A stretch of DNA of 14,018 nt from Dehalococcoidales bacterium (lineage in GTDB: Bacteria; Chloroflexota; Dehalococcoidia; Dehalococcoidales; CSSed11-197): contig JAQWDO010000012.1 in assembly GCA_028705415.1 (NCBI GenBank), positions 1 to 14,018 on the forward strand, given 5' to 3'. Below the pieces are notes generated by a model. That model worked only from the letters and a program-made list of their open reading frames with translations, did no database searches and was not told where the DNA came from. Shown here in pieces: positions 6,945 to 12,368 of the stretch; position 1 is the stretch's first letter; each line of letters starts with the position of its first letter. Both the position numbers and the translations under genes were made by a program.

Positions 6945-8036
6945 TTATGCTCCTTTGAATCCGGCTTTGGGCAGTGCAACTTTCAGGGCGGCAAATACTG
7001 CCTCAATATCTTTCTCGTCCACCCATCCCAGGTGGCCGATACGGAAAATCTTGCCCTCCAGTTCCTGCTGGCCTCCGCCGAGGATGATATCATGATCTTC
7101 ACGCATGATTTTATTGATCAGCTTGCCATCCAGTCCTTTGGGTGCGCGGATGGAAGTAACCGTATTGGAGGCATATTTTTCATCCGCAAACAGCTCCAGG
7201 CCAAGCGCCTTGACATTGCGGCGGGTCATATCAGCAATCCGTTCATGGCGTTTGACAATGTTGGCATGGCCTTCTTCGAGCATCATTTTTATTGCTACAG
7301 TCATCCCGAAGACAACTGACATGCATGGAGTCCAGGGGGTTTGCCCTTTCTCTCCGTATTTTTTTGCTTTAAGGAAATCAAAGTAGAAGCGGGGCATTTT
7401 GGCTGCCTCGCAGGCTTTCCAGGCTTCAGGGCTTATGCTGACCATGGCAAGACCAGGCGGCACCATCCAGCCCTTCTGCGAGCCGGTTACACATACATCC
7501 AGCCCCCATTCATCTACCGGCAGGTTGATGGAGCCCATGGACGAGACGGCATCTACCAGCAGCAGCTTGCCGGCGCTTTTAACCACTCTGGCGATTGCAG
7601 CAAGGTCATTGGTTACACCGGTTGAAGTCTCATTGTGGGTTACCAGTACAGCTTTAACATCCGGATTGGCTTTGAGAGCATCGGCTACTTTATCCGGATC
7701 TGCAGCCTTTCCCCATTCAAATTTGAGTGAAACGACTTCCGCTCCATATGTTTTGGCAATGGTAGCGAAGCGGTCACCAAATACTCCGATAGACACTCCC
7801 AGGACCTTATCTCCTGGCGACAGGGTATTCACTACGGCTGATTCAAGTCCGCCGGTGCCGGAGCATGAAAGAATAAAAACATCATTTTTGGTTTGGAAGA
7901 TGGTTTTTAAGCCTTCGGTTACTTCTTTGAGATAACCGGCAAACTGCGGGCCTCGGTGGTTGATCATCTGCCAGCTCATGGCCTGGAGCACTTCAGGTGG
8001 GCAGGGTGTTGGGCCTGGAATACGTAAATTACTCAT
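6945..8036 (-). CDS. Class V aminotransferase (serine-pyruvate/alanine-glyoxylate type)
   Basis: A fold-type I PLP enzyme of 363 residues resembling AGXT/SPT rather than classical SerC. The N-terminal RIPGPTPCPPEV is typical. SCSGTGGLES (57-66) forms the phosphate-binding turn, Asp162 in LVDAVSSMG contacts the PLP nitrogen, and Lys188 in TGSQKGW is the Schiff-base lysine. Because it lies 3 nt upstream of serA, its likely job is the second step of serine synthesis, transamination of 3-phosphohydroxypyruvate, filling in for SerC. AGXT-like enzymes paired with a hydroxyacid dehydrogenase can also act on serine, glyoxylate or hydroxypyruvate, so direction and substrate are inferred. AAGGAGTT (8041-8048) lies just upstream of ATG 8036, and a good promoter precedes it. 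Confidence 0.93.
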   Translation of the reverse strand: MSNLRIPGPTPCPPEVLQAMSWQMINHRGPQFAGYLKEVTEGLKTIFQTKNDVFILSCSGTGGLESAVVNTLSPGDKVLGVSIGVFGDRFATIAKTYGAEVVSLKFEWGKAADPDKVADALKANPDVKAVLVTHNETSTGVTNDLAAIARVVKSAGKLLLVDAVSSMGSINLPVDEWGLDVCVTGSQKGWMVPPGLAMVSISPEAWKACEAAKMPRFYFDFLKAKKYGEKGQTPWTPCMSVVFGMTVAIKMMLEEGHANIVKRHERIADMTRRNVKALGLELFADEKYASNTVTSIRAPKGLDGKLINKIMREDHDIILGGGQQELEGKIFRIGHLGWVDEKDIEAVFAALKVALPKAGFKGA

Positions 8037-8065
8037 TAAAAACTCCTTAATTGGGCTCGGTTTGT

Positions 8066-8094
8066 ATTATAGCTGAAAATAGAAAGGCAGTTAA
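8066..8094 (-). promoter_or_regulatory. Promoter of the aminotransferase-serA operon
   Basis: On the minus strand TTAACT (8089-8094), a 17-bp spacer and a perfect TATAAT (8066-8071). Initiation near 8059 would give a leader of about 23 nt containing the AAGGAGTT ribosome-binding site. It lies wholly in the 61-bp gap after tyrS, so the serine genes can be expressed independently of ribF-tyrS. No terminator separates them, so readthrough from tyrS is also possible. Confidence 0.6.
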
Positions 8095-8097
8095 AGT

Positions 8098-9285
8098 CTA
8101 AATACATTTGACATAACGCCGCTTGCCAACCTTGATGATGTTCCCGCTGCTTACCGAAAAGTTGCTGTCGTCAATGGTTTCGCCATCGATTTCTACAGCA
8201 CCCTGGGAGATCAGGCGCTTGGCTTCGCCCCGGCTTTTGCATAACCCGGCTTCACAGATAAAATCTTTCAGGCAGGCATTTTCTGCACTGACAGGGTATT
8301 GACTGATTTCATCCGGGAGTTCCTTTTGTTGTACGGTGCGCCGGAAGTGCTCTTCTGCCTCTTCAGCAGAAGCGTGGTCATAGAGGTTTTTCACTATCAT
8401 AAGCCCGAGCTGTTTTTTTAGATCCATGGGGTTTACTGTCTCACTGTGTAAGGATATGCCGATATTTAGCAGTGATTCATCATCGATATCGGTTAGCAAT
8501 TCATAGTAGCTGTGAATCAGCTCATCCGGTATGCTCATTATTTTGCCGAACATTTCTTCCGGCGGGTCGGCAACGCCGATATAATTGCCCAGGCTCTTGC
8601 TCATTTTCTTGATGCCATCGGTACCAACCAGCAGAGGGGTCATGAGAATGTTTTGCGGTCGCTGGCCGATCATTGCCTGCAGCTCCCTGCCAACCAGGAG
8701 GTTGAATTTCTGGTCTGTGCCGCCGAATTCTACGTCTGATTTGATGGCGACTGAATCGTATGCCTGCAGCAAGGGATAGAGGAATTCGGTGATCGAAATC
8801 GGCTGGTTGGACTGGTAGCGCTGACTGAAATCTTCCCTGGCAAGCATTTGGGCGATGGTAAACCTGGAAGTCAGGCGGATGACATCTTCCAGGCCGAAAT
8901 TGCCGAACCATTCGCTTTGCCAGCGCACTTCGGTTTTTTCCTTATCCACTACCTTGAAAAACTGCTCCATATAGGTTTTGGCGTTTGCCTTAACCTGTTC
9001 GGCGCTGAGCATTGGCCGGGTAACGGATTGACCGGACGGGTCGCCTATCTGGGCTGTCCAATCACCGACTATGAGTACCACCTGATGCCCCATTTCCTGG
9101 AACTGCCGCAGTTTGCGCAGCCCGACCATATGCCCCAGATGGATATCGGGGAAACTTGGATCAAACCCTTCCTTGAGACGCAGTTTTTCGCCTGACATCA
9201 AGCGGCTTCTGAGTTCATCTTCGACGATGACTTCTGCCACTCCTCTTTTTAAGAGTGATTCGACTCTGGCTGTTTCATTACCCAT
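8098..9285 (-). CDS. tyrS: Tyrosyl-tRNA synthetase
   Basis: Class I aminoacyl-tRNA synthetase that charges tRNA-Tyr. The protein is 395 residues. The HIGH-type motif reads HLGH (49-52) within DIHLGHMVGLRKL. Further Rossmann landmarks are GDWTAQIGDPSG, FLYPLLQAYDS and FGGTDQKFN, and the KMSKS loop is intact at 227-231. A C-terminal S4 RNA-binding domain (about 333-393, CKSRGEAKRLISQGAVEIDG) contacts the tRNA anticodon region. The pattern fits the TyrZ-like (TyrS type 2) branch rather than the E. coli TyrS type. Its ATG at 9285 overlaps the ribF stop (9278-9280) by 8 nt, indicating translational coupling. No T-box leader is visible. Confidence 0.97.
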   Translation of the reverse strand: MGNETARVESLLKRGVAEVIVEDELRSRLMSGEKLRLKEGFDPSFPDIHLGHMVGLRKLRQFQEMGHQVVLIVGDWTAQIGDPSGQSVTRPMLSAEQVKANAKTYMEQFFKVVDKEKTEVRWQSEWFGNFGLEDVIRLTSRFTIAQMLAREDFSQRYQSNQPISITEFLYPLLQAYDSVAIKSDVEFGGTDQKFNLLVGRELQAMIGQRPQNILMTPLLVGTDGIKKMSKSLGNYIGVADPPEEMFGKIMSIPDELIHSYYELLTDIDDESLLNIGISLHSETVNPMDLKKQLGLMIVKNLYDHASAEEAEEHFRRTVQQKELPDEISQYPVSAENACLKDFICEAGLCKSRGEAKRLISQGAVEIDGETIDDSNFSVSSGNIIKVGKRRYVKCI

Positions 9286-10219
9286 TTTTATCTCTGGTTA
9301 TCCTTTCAATTACTGACCTGACATTTACGATATCTTCTGCGATTTGTGCCTTTAGCGAGTCTTTGTCAGGGAAAGCAACTTCATCTCGAATACGTTCGAT
9401 GAATTCAACTTCCATATATTTTCCATAAAGAGACCGGTCAAAATCAAGAATGTGCACTTCGACCAGCCTTTCCCCGCCTCCAAAAGTTGGCCCTGTTCCG
9501 ATATTGGTTGCCGAAGCCAGCTTCTTGCCATCCACAATTGCAAAAGTAGCATATATTCCGTTAGGGGGCGTGGCAAAAACAGGATTGATGGGTATATTGG
9601 CTGTCGGGAAACCGAGATTCTTGCCGATACCTTTTCCGGCAGCTACCGCTCCCTTGAGGCTGTAACAGCGCCCCAGCATTCCGGCAGCCTGGTTTACTTT
9701 GCCTTCGGCTATCAGATGACGTATGGCGGTGCTTGAAACGACGTTTCCTTCAATGGTAACCGGAGGGATTACTGCAGTTGCAAACCCCAATTCTTCACCC
9801 AGTGCCTGCATTTTACCAAGAGAGCCCTCGCGATTTCGCCCCATAGCAAAATCAAAACCCAGAATAAGGCCTTTCATTCTTAGATGATGTTGAAGCAGTA
9901 AACAAAAATCTCTTGCACTGGTTTGTGAGAGTTCCGGTGAAAAATCCAGGCTTATCACAAAATCTGCATTTAGCCGTTTGATTAACGCAATTTTATCTTC
10001 GGGGGAAGTCAGCATTGGAGGGGCAGTATGATCTGACAGCTGGCTGAGAGGATGATTAGTGAAGGTTATTACACCGCTTGAAAGGCTTCTTTCGCCTGCC
10101 TTGCCGACAAGTTCGGAGAGCAGCTTCTGGTGCCCCCTGTGGACACCATCGAAAACACCAATGGTCAACAGGGTGTCACCGGCAGGAGCGAGGTTCGATA
10201 ATTCCTCTTCTAACGACAT
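9278..10219 (-). CDS. ribF: Bifunctional riboflavin kinase/FAD synthetase
   Basis: Converts riboflavin to FMN and FMN to FAD. The N-terminal adenylyltransferase domain has TIGVFDGVHRGHQKLL with the nucleotidyltransferase motif HRGH (27-30), GFDFAMGRNREG (121-132) and VSSTAIRHLI (161-170). The C-terminal flavokinase domain has GKNLGFPTANI with the PTAN magnesium/ATP motif (205-208), TNIGTGPTFGGGERLVEVHIL with the likely catalytic Glu254, and a basic C-terminal segment. Length 313 is normal. The ATG at 10219 has no good ribosome-binding site; the start is chosen from the short distance to the first beta strand. It is the first gene of the ribF-tyrS unit. There is no FMN riboswitch signature upstream. 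The product would supply the flavins of respiratory enzymes. Confidence 0.95.
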   Translation of the reverse strand: MSLEEELSNLAPAGDTLLTIGVFDGVHRGHQKLLSELVGKAGERSLSSGVITFTNHPLSQLSDHTAPPMLTSPEDKIALIKRLNADFVISLDFSPELSQTSARDFCLLLQHHLRMKGLILGFDFAMGRNREGSLGKMQALGEELGFATAVIPPVTIEGNVVSSTAIRHLIAEGKVNQAAGMLGRCYSLKGAVAAGKGIGKNLGFPTANIPINPVFATPPNGIYATFAIVDGKKLASATNIGTGPTFGGGERLVEVHILDFDRSLYGKYMEVEFIERIRDEVAFPDKDSLKAQIAEDIVNVRSVIERITRDKNG

Positions 10220-10260
10220 ATAATAGCAATCTAAAGTTTCTTAAAGCTGGACCTGGTCAT

Positions 10261-10290
10261 ATATTACTCCAAGAGTAAGGCTGGTGTAAA
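10261..10290 (-). promoter_or_regulatory. Weak candidate promoter of ribF-tyrS
   Basis: On the minus strand TTTACA (10285-10290, 5 of 6 to consensus), an 18-bp spacer and TAATAT (10261-10266, 4 of 6). It would start transcription near 10254, about 35 nt before the ribF ATG. Consensus match only. Confidence 0.3.
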
Positions 10291-10321
10291 CAAACCGCAG
10301 GATAATTGCCGTGGATAGAGC

Positions 10322-10337
10322 AAACCATTAATGGTTT
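10322..10337. repeat. Perfect 16-bp palindrome upstream of ribF
   Basis: AAACCATTAATGGTTT reads the same on both strands with no spacer. It lies about 100 bp upstream of the ribF start and about 30 bp upstream of the candidate -35. The symmetry and AT-rich centre suggest a dimeric regulator site rather than a terminator, but a chance palindrome cannot be excluded. Confidence 0.35.
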
Positions 10338-10430
10338 TTAAACCCGGAGCTTTATACTGTTTCGTAAATCCGGAACCAGCCAATCTGAATAGCCGGGAGT
10401 AAGCGCGTTGTTTTAATGTGCGGCAAGAAT

Positions 10431-10460
10431 ACAAAAAGGGGCTTCAAAGCCCCTTTTTGT
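10431..10460. terminator. Bidirectional intrinsic terminator after the lipoprotein gene
   Basis: Inverted repeat ACAAAAAGGGGCTT (10431-10444) and AAGCCCCTTTTTGT (10447-10460), with the central TTCAAA acting as loop. G/C core GGGGC pairs with GCCCC and a U-tract follows in either direction. It lies 20 nt past the stop of the minus-strand lipoprotein gene and isolates it from ribF. Confidence 0.9.
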
Positions 10461-10479
10461 TTATCCATACTATTTTAAT

Positions 10480-10917
10480 TTAAGGAAGTGTATGGCAGCC
10501 ATCTACCAGACATCCAGTGGTAGCGCCTTCATGAGTGTCATCAACCGGGTTGGGGAATGGCACGGGGTGGCAGAAAGCGCACATGCTGTCGTTAGTCTGG
10601 CCGGCATGATTGGCGGCAGACAACTGCAGAGACCCGCCGTTTGGTTCGGTAGTGGTCGGCTCGGTAGTAGTGGGTTCTGTCGTGGTCGGTTCAGTAGTGG
10701 TCGGCTCGGTAGTAGTGGGTTCGGTGGTAGTCGGCTCGGTGGTAGTCGGCTCGGTGGTAGTCGGCTCAGTAGTAGTCGGCTCAGTAGTGGTCGGCTGTGT
10801 GGTTGTTGGTTCGGTAGTGGTAGGGGTTGTAGTTTCATCACCTTTACCGCAAGCTGACAGGGCAACTACGCTGAGGACCATTACCATAGCGAGGCAAACC
10901 AGGATTTTCTTTGACAT
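10480..10917 (-). CDS. Lipoprotein with Thr/Pro repeat linker and C-terminal two-haem-motif domain
   Basis: A 145-residue exported protein. Residues 1-22 form a lipoprotein signal: KK, a hydrophobic stretch, then LSAC with Cys23 as the lipidation site. Residues 33-92 are twelve units of TTTEP (one TTTQP), an extended, probably rigid linker. The last 53 residues carry two haem c attachment motifs: CAFCH (113-117) and the CX4CH motif CLVDGCH (136-142). Each is preceded by a free histidine (His104, His129) that could be a distal ligand. The H-x8-CXXCH then H-x6-CX4CH layout recalls class III and multihaem cytochromes. The mature protein would be membrane-anchored on the outer face, displaying a miniature dihaem module about 70 residues from the lipid. 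AGGGAG lies 9 nt before ATG 10917. Divergently placed to a molybdenum hydroxylase, it is a plausible electron acceptor (inference). Metal rather than haem binding is the main alternative. Confidence 0.8.
   Translation of the reverse strand: MSKKILVCLAMVMVLSVVALSACGKGDETTTPTTTEPTTTQPTTTEPTTTEPTTTEPTTTEPTTTEPTTTEPTTTEPTTTEPTTTEPTTTEPNGGSLQLSAANHAGQTNDSMCAFCHPVPFPNPVDDTHEGATTGCLVDGCHTLP
10642..10821 (-). repeat. Twelve-copy 15-bp in-frame tandem repeat encoding TTTEP
   Basis: Twelve consecutive 15-bp units encode TTT-E/Q-P. Several central units (about 10724-10768) are identical at DNA level, others differ only at third codon positions, and one unit encodes Gln. Because the unit length is a multiple of 3, copy-number change by replication slippage would lengthen or shorten the linker without breaking the frame. 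Confidence 0.9.
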
Positions 10918-10960
10918 TTTGGTAATCTCCCTTTGTCCTTTCTACAAAATTTATTAATTG

Positions 10961-10989
10961 ATTCTAGCAGAAAGTGAGAGAATCCTCAA
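10961..10989 (-). promoter_or_regulatory. Promoter of the dihaem-motif lipoprotein gene
   Basis: On the minus strand TTGAGG (10984-10989), a 17-bp spacer and TAGAAT (10961-10966) preceded by TG at the extended -10 position. This is a good vegetative-type promoter giving a leader of about 37 nt. Direct repeats TCAAGC flank and overlap the -35, suggesting regulation. Confidence 0.6.
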
Positions 10990-11112
10990 GCTATGTCAAG
11001 CAAGGGGAGTGCAGGCTGTTTTGTGTGAGTTATTTTCTGGATAAAAAAAATAATGTTGCATAATTGTAATATGTATTAGATATGACACGTAACAATTTTG
11101 TAACACAAAAGC

Positions 11113-11121
11113 TGGTAAAAT
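11113..11121 (+). promoter_or_regulatory. Candidate extended -10 promoter of the molybdenum hydroxylase unit
   Basis: TGGTAAAAT is an extended -10 (TGn plus TAAAAT, 5 of 6). An overlapping alternative pairs TTGTAA with TACTAT at 17 bp. Initiation near 11128 would give a leader of about 230 nt before the small RHH-like gene. Direct repeats GTAACA lie just upstream, where an activator or repressor could act. Confidence 0.4.
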
Positions 11122-11358
11122 ACTATACAAGTAAATGCTCAGCAGCAGGAACCGTATTATTGTATATATCATCAGCGGCTTGCCCTGGCGAATAATCTTA
11201 CAAACAGGTTTGCATGTGAATATTCATTTCGGAGAACAGTCCAGGTCGCTTGCCATACATGCAGGAATCTTGCGCCCGCAATTTCAAGGCTGGAATATTT
11301 AGCTTCAAAAGAACAACGCAATTGAGTGTAATATCCTGAAAAGATGGAGGGGGTTGTA

Positions 11359-11523
11359 ATGGTCAAAGAAGACATAAGGGTCTCCATAGGTCTCAAGAGG
11401 TCGACCAAGGCGAGGCTGGATAACAGTAGAGCTCCTGGTCAATGCTACGACGGTTTCGTATGCCAGTTGATAGAAATGTGGAATGAAGCACAAAAGAAAC
11501 GGGGAATTGAAAAAACCCATTAA
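11359..11523 (+). CDS. Small ribbon-helix-helix-like protein, 54 aa, candidate local regulator
   Basis: A short ORF with a very strong ribosome-binding site, GGAGGGGG, 5 nt before ATG 11359. The N-terminus IRVSIGLKRSTKARLD fits the beta strand and first helix of CopG/Arc-type ribbon-helix-helix proteins, in which alternating residues of the strand enter the DNA major groove. A turn containing APGQCYD leads into a second helix (FVCQLIEMWNEAQKKR). The pattern matches small antitoxin or regulator proteins with the form IRVS-x-x-T-x-x-x-L-D followed by a short second helix. No toxin partner is next to it; the next gene is the hydroxylase small subunit 117 nt downstream on the same strand. It is therefore more likely a transcriptional regulator of this locus or of its divergent neighbour. 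Family assignment is by pattern only. Confidence 0.7.
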   Translation: MVKEDIRVSIGLKRSTKARLDNSRAPGQCYDGFVCQLIEMWNEAQKKRGIEKTH

Positions 11524-11640
11524 AAAAGACCGGGATACCAATCCTGCCAAAAAGAGAAACAAAGGAGGTGGCTGCCAGTCAACAATATTTCAACGGAAAC
11601 AAGCGAATAAGGAAAACCAAGAAAGGAGAAAATGACGTAA

Positions 11641-12351
11641 ATGTCTGAAGAAACAAAGAAGAAACCCGCAAACATTTCCAGAAGAGATTTCATCAGAGAT
11701 GCCGGTATCGTTGTTGGCGGTACGGCAATTACTTCTACATTCTTGATGTCTGCCTGTGGTAAGGAAGTAGAGGTCACCAAAACAATAACCGATACAGTTA
11801 CCAAATATATCTGTCCGGTATGCAGCCAGGAATTTACCTCCCTTGATGCCCTCAAAACGCATTATGATGGTACGCATGACAGCCAGCCTGCCGGAGATTC
11901 ACCGTTTATCACTCTTACTGTCAACGGCATGGTAGAAAACATAAACGTAACCCGAACGGAGACTTTACGGGATTGTCTGCGTGAGAAGTTTGGTTTGTAT
12001 TCTATAAAGGACATGTGCAGCGGTTATGGGGCTTGTGGTTCCTGCAGCGTGATAGTTAACGGACGCCCGCTGCTATCCTGCATGATTTTGGCCTGTGAAT
12101 GTGACGGGGCGGTTATCGAGACTGCTGAAGGCGTGGCAAAATCCAACCCGGCGCTCGTTGATGCTTACGTTCTGCATCAGTGTATGCAATGTGGGTACTG
12201 TACACCGGGGTTCATTGTAACAGCCAAAGCCCTTCTTGATAAGAAACCGAATGCAGGGGAAGAAGATATCAGGGAAATTCTGGCTGGCAACATTTGCCGC
12301 TGTGGAACGTATCCAGCCCATATCCGGGCAATTAAGGACGTAGTCGATTAA
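11641..12351 (+). CDS. Tat-exported [2Fe-2S] small subunit of a molybdenum hydroxylase, with C2H2 zinc-finger insert
   Basis: A 236-residue small (CoxS/IorA-type) subunit that carries electrons from the molybdenum site. Residues 13-19 are the twin-arginine motif SRRDFIR, followed by a hydrophobic segment and MSAC, so Cys39 may be lipidated. A Thr-rich linker leads to a C2H2 motif, Y56-x-C58-x2-C61-x3-F65-x5-L71-x2-H74-x4-H79, which fits the TFIIIA consensus exactly. The plant-type ferredoxin domain follows with C126, C132, C135 and C147; the first spacing is CX5C where the family normally has CX4C. The helical second cluster domain uses C184, C187 (QCGYCTPG), C219 and C221 (NICRCGTY). AAGGAG (11623-11628) lies 12 nt before ATG 11641, and an ATG-ACG-TAA miniature ORF sits directly in front. 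The large subunit starts 17 nt after the stop. Confidence 0.9.
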   Translation: MSEETKKKPANISRRDFIRDAGIVVGGTAITSTFLMSACGKEVEVTKTITDTVTKYICPVCSQEFTSLDALKTHYDGTHDSQPAGDSPFITLTVNGMVENINVTRTETLRDCLREKFGLYSIKDMCSGYGACGSCSVIVNGRPLLSCMILACECDGAVIETAEGVAKSNPALVDAYVLHQCMQCGYCTPGFIVTAKALLDKKPNAGEEDIREILAGNICRCGTYPAHIRAIKDVVD

Positions 12352-12368
12352 TAGGGAGGATGTAAAGA

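Larger units (their letters stand above)
10918..11358. other. AT-rich divergent intergenic region with promoters and phased direct repeats
   Basis: This 441-bp region separates the lipoprotein gene from the plus-strand hydroxylase unit. It holds the lipoprotein promoter (10961-10989), a plus-strand extended -10 (11113-11121), and two pairs of direct hexamers: TCAAGC at 10986-10991 and 10996-11001 (10 bp apart, the first overlapping the -35), and GTAACA at 11089-11094 and 11100-11105 (11 bp apart). The last 230 nt form a long leader with no tRNA or riboswitch that I recognise. A 55-codon plus-strand ORF (11135-11302) has no ribosome-binding site and is not called. Confidence 0.6.

Noticed and set aside
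10231..10260. Nine-residue upstream ORF (MTRSSFKKL) before ribF with a GGAG site
   Set aside because: Too short to judge, no attenuator-like codons or hairpins visible; recorded only as a chance possibility.
10503..10865. Second minus-strand frame through the repeat (Pro/Leu/Ser-rich)
   Set aside because: A repeat with a unit divisible by 3 keeps all frames open; this frame has no credible start signal and lacks the lipobox and haem motifs.
10610..10957. Plus-strand ORF of VVVGS repeats across the lipoprotein gene
   Set aside because: It is the antisense reading of the 15-bp repeat; the minus frame has the signal peptide, ribosome-binding site, promoter and terminator.
11135..11302. 55-codon plus-strand ORF in the leader before the RHH-like gene
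   Set aside because: No ribosome-binding site, no recognisable fold, and length is within chance expectation; it is 7 nt from a possible transcription start, so not fully excluded.
11128..11358. Possible molybdenum-cofactor riboswitch in the long leader of the hydroxylase unit
   Set aside because: I looked for conserved Moco-motif blocks and stable paired arms and saw none beyond short local pairings; a covariance search would settle it.
11568..11645. GTG-started ORF overlapping the small-subunit start
   Set aside because: The GTG is part of the Shine-Dalgarno sequence itself, leaving no spacing for initiation.
11520..11877. Minus-strand ORFs over the start of the hydroxylase small subunit
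   Set aside because: They are antisense to a clear Tat signal and ferredoxin frame and resemble no family.
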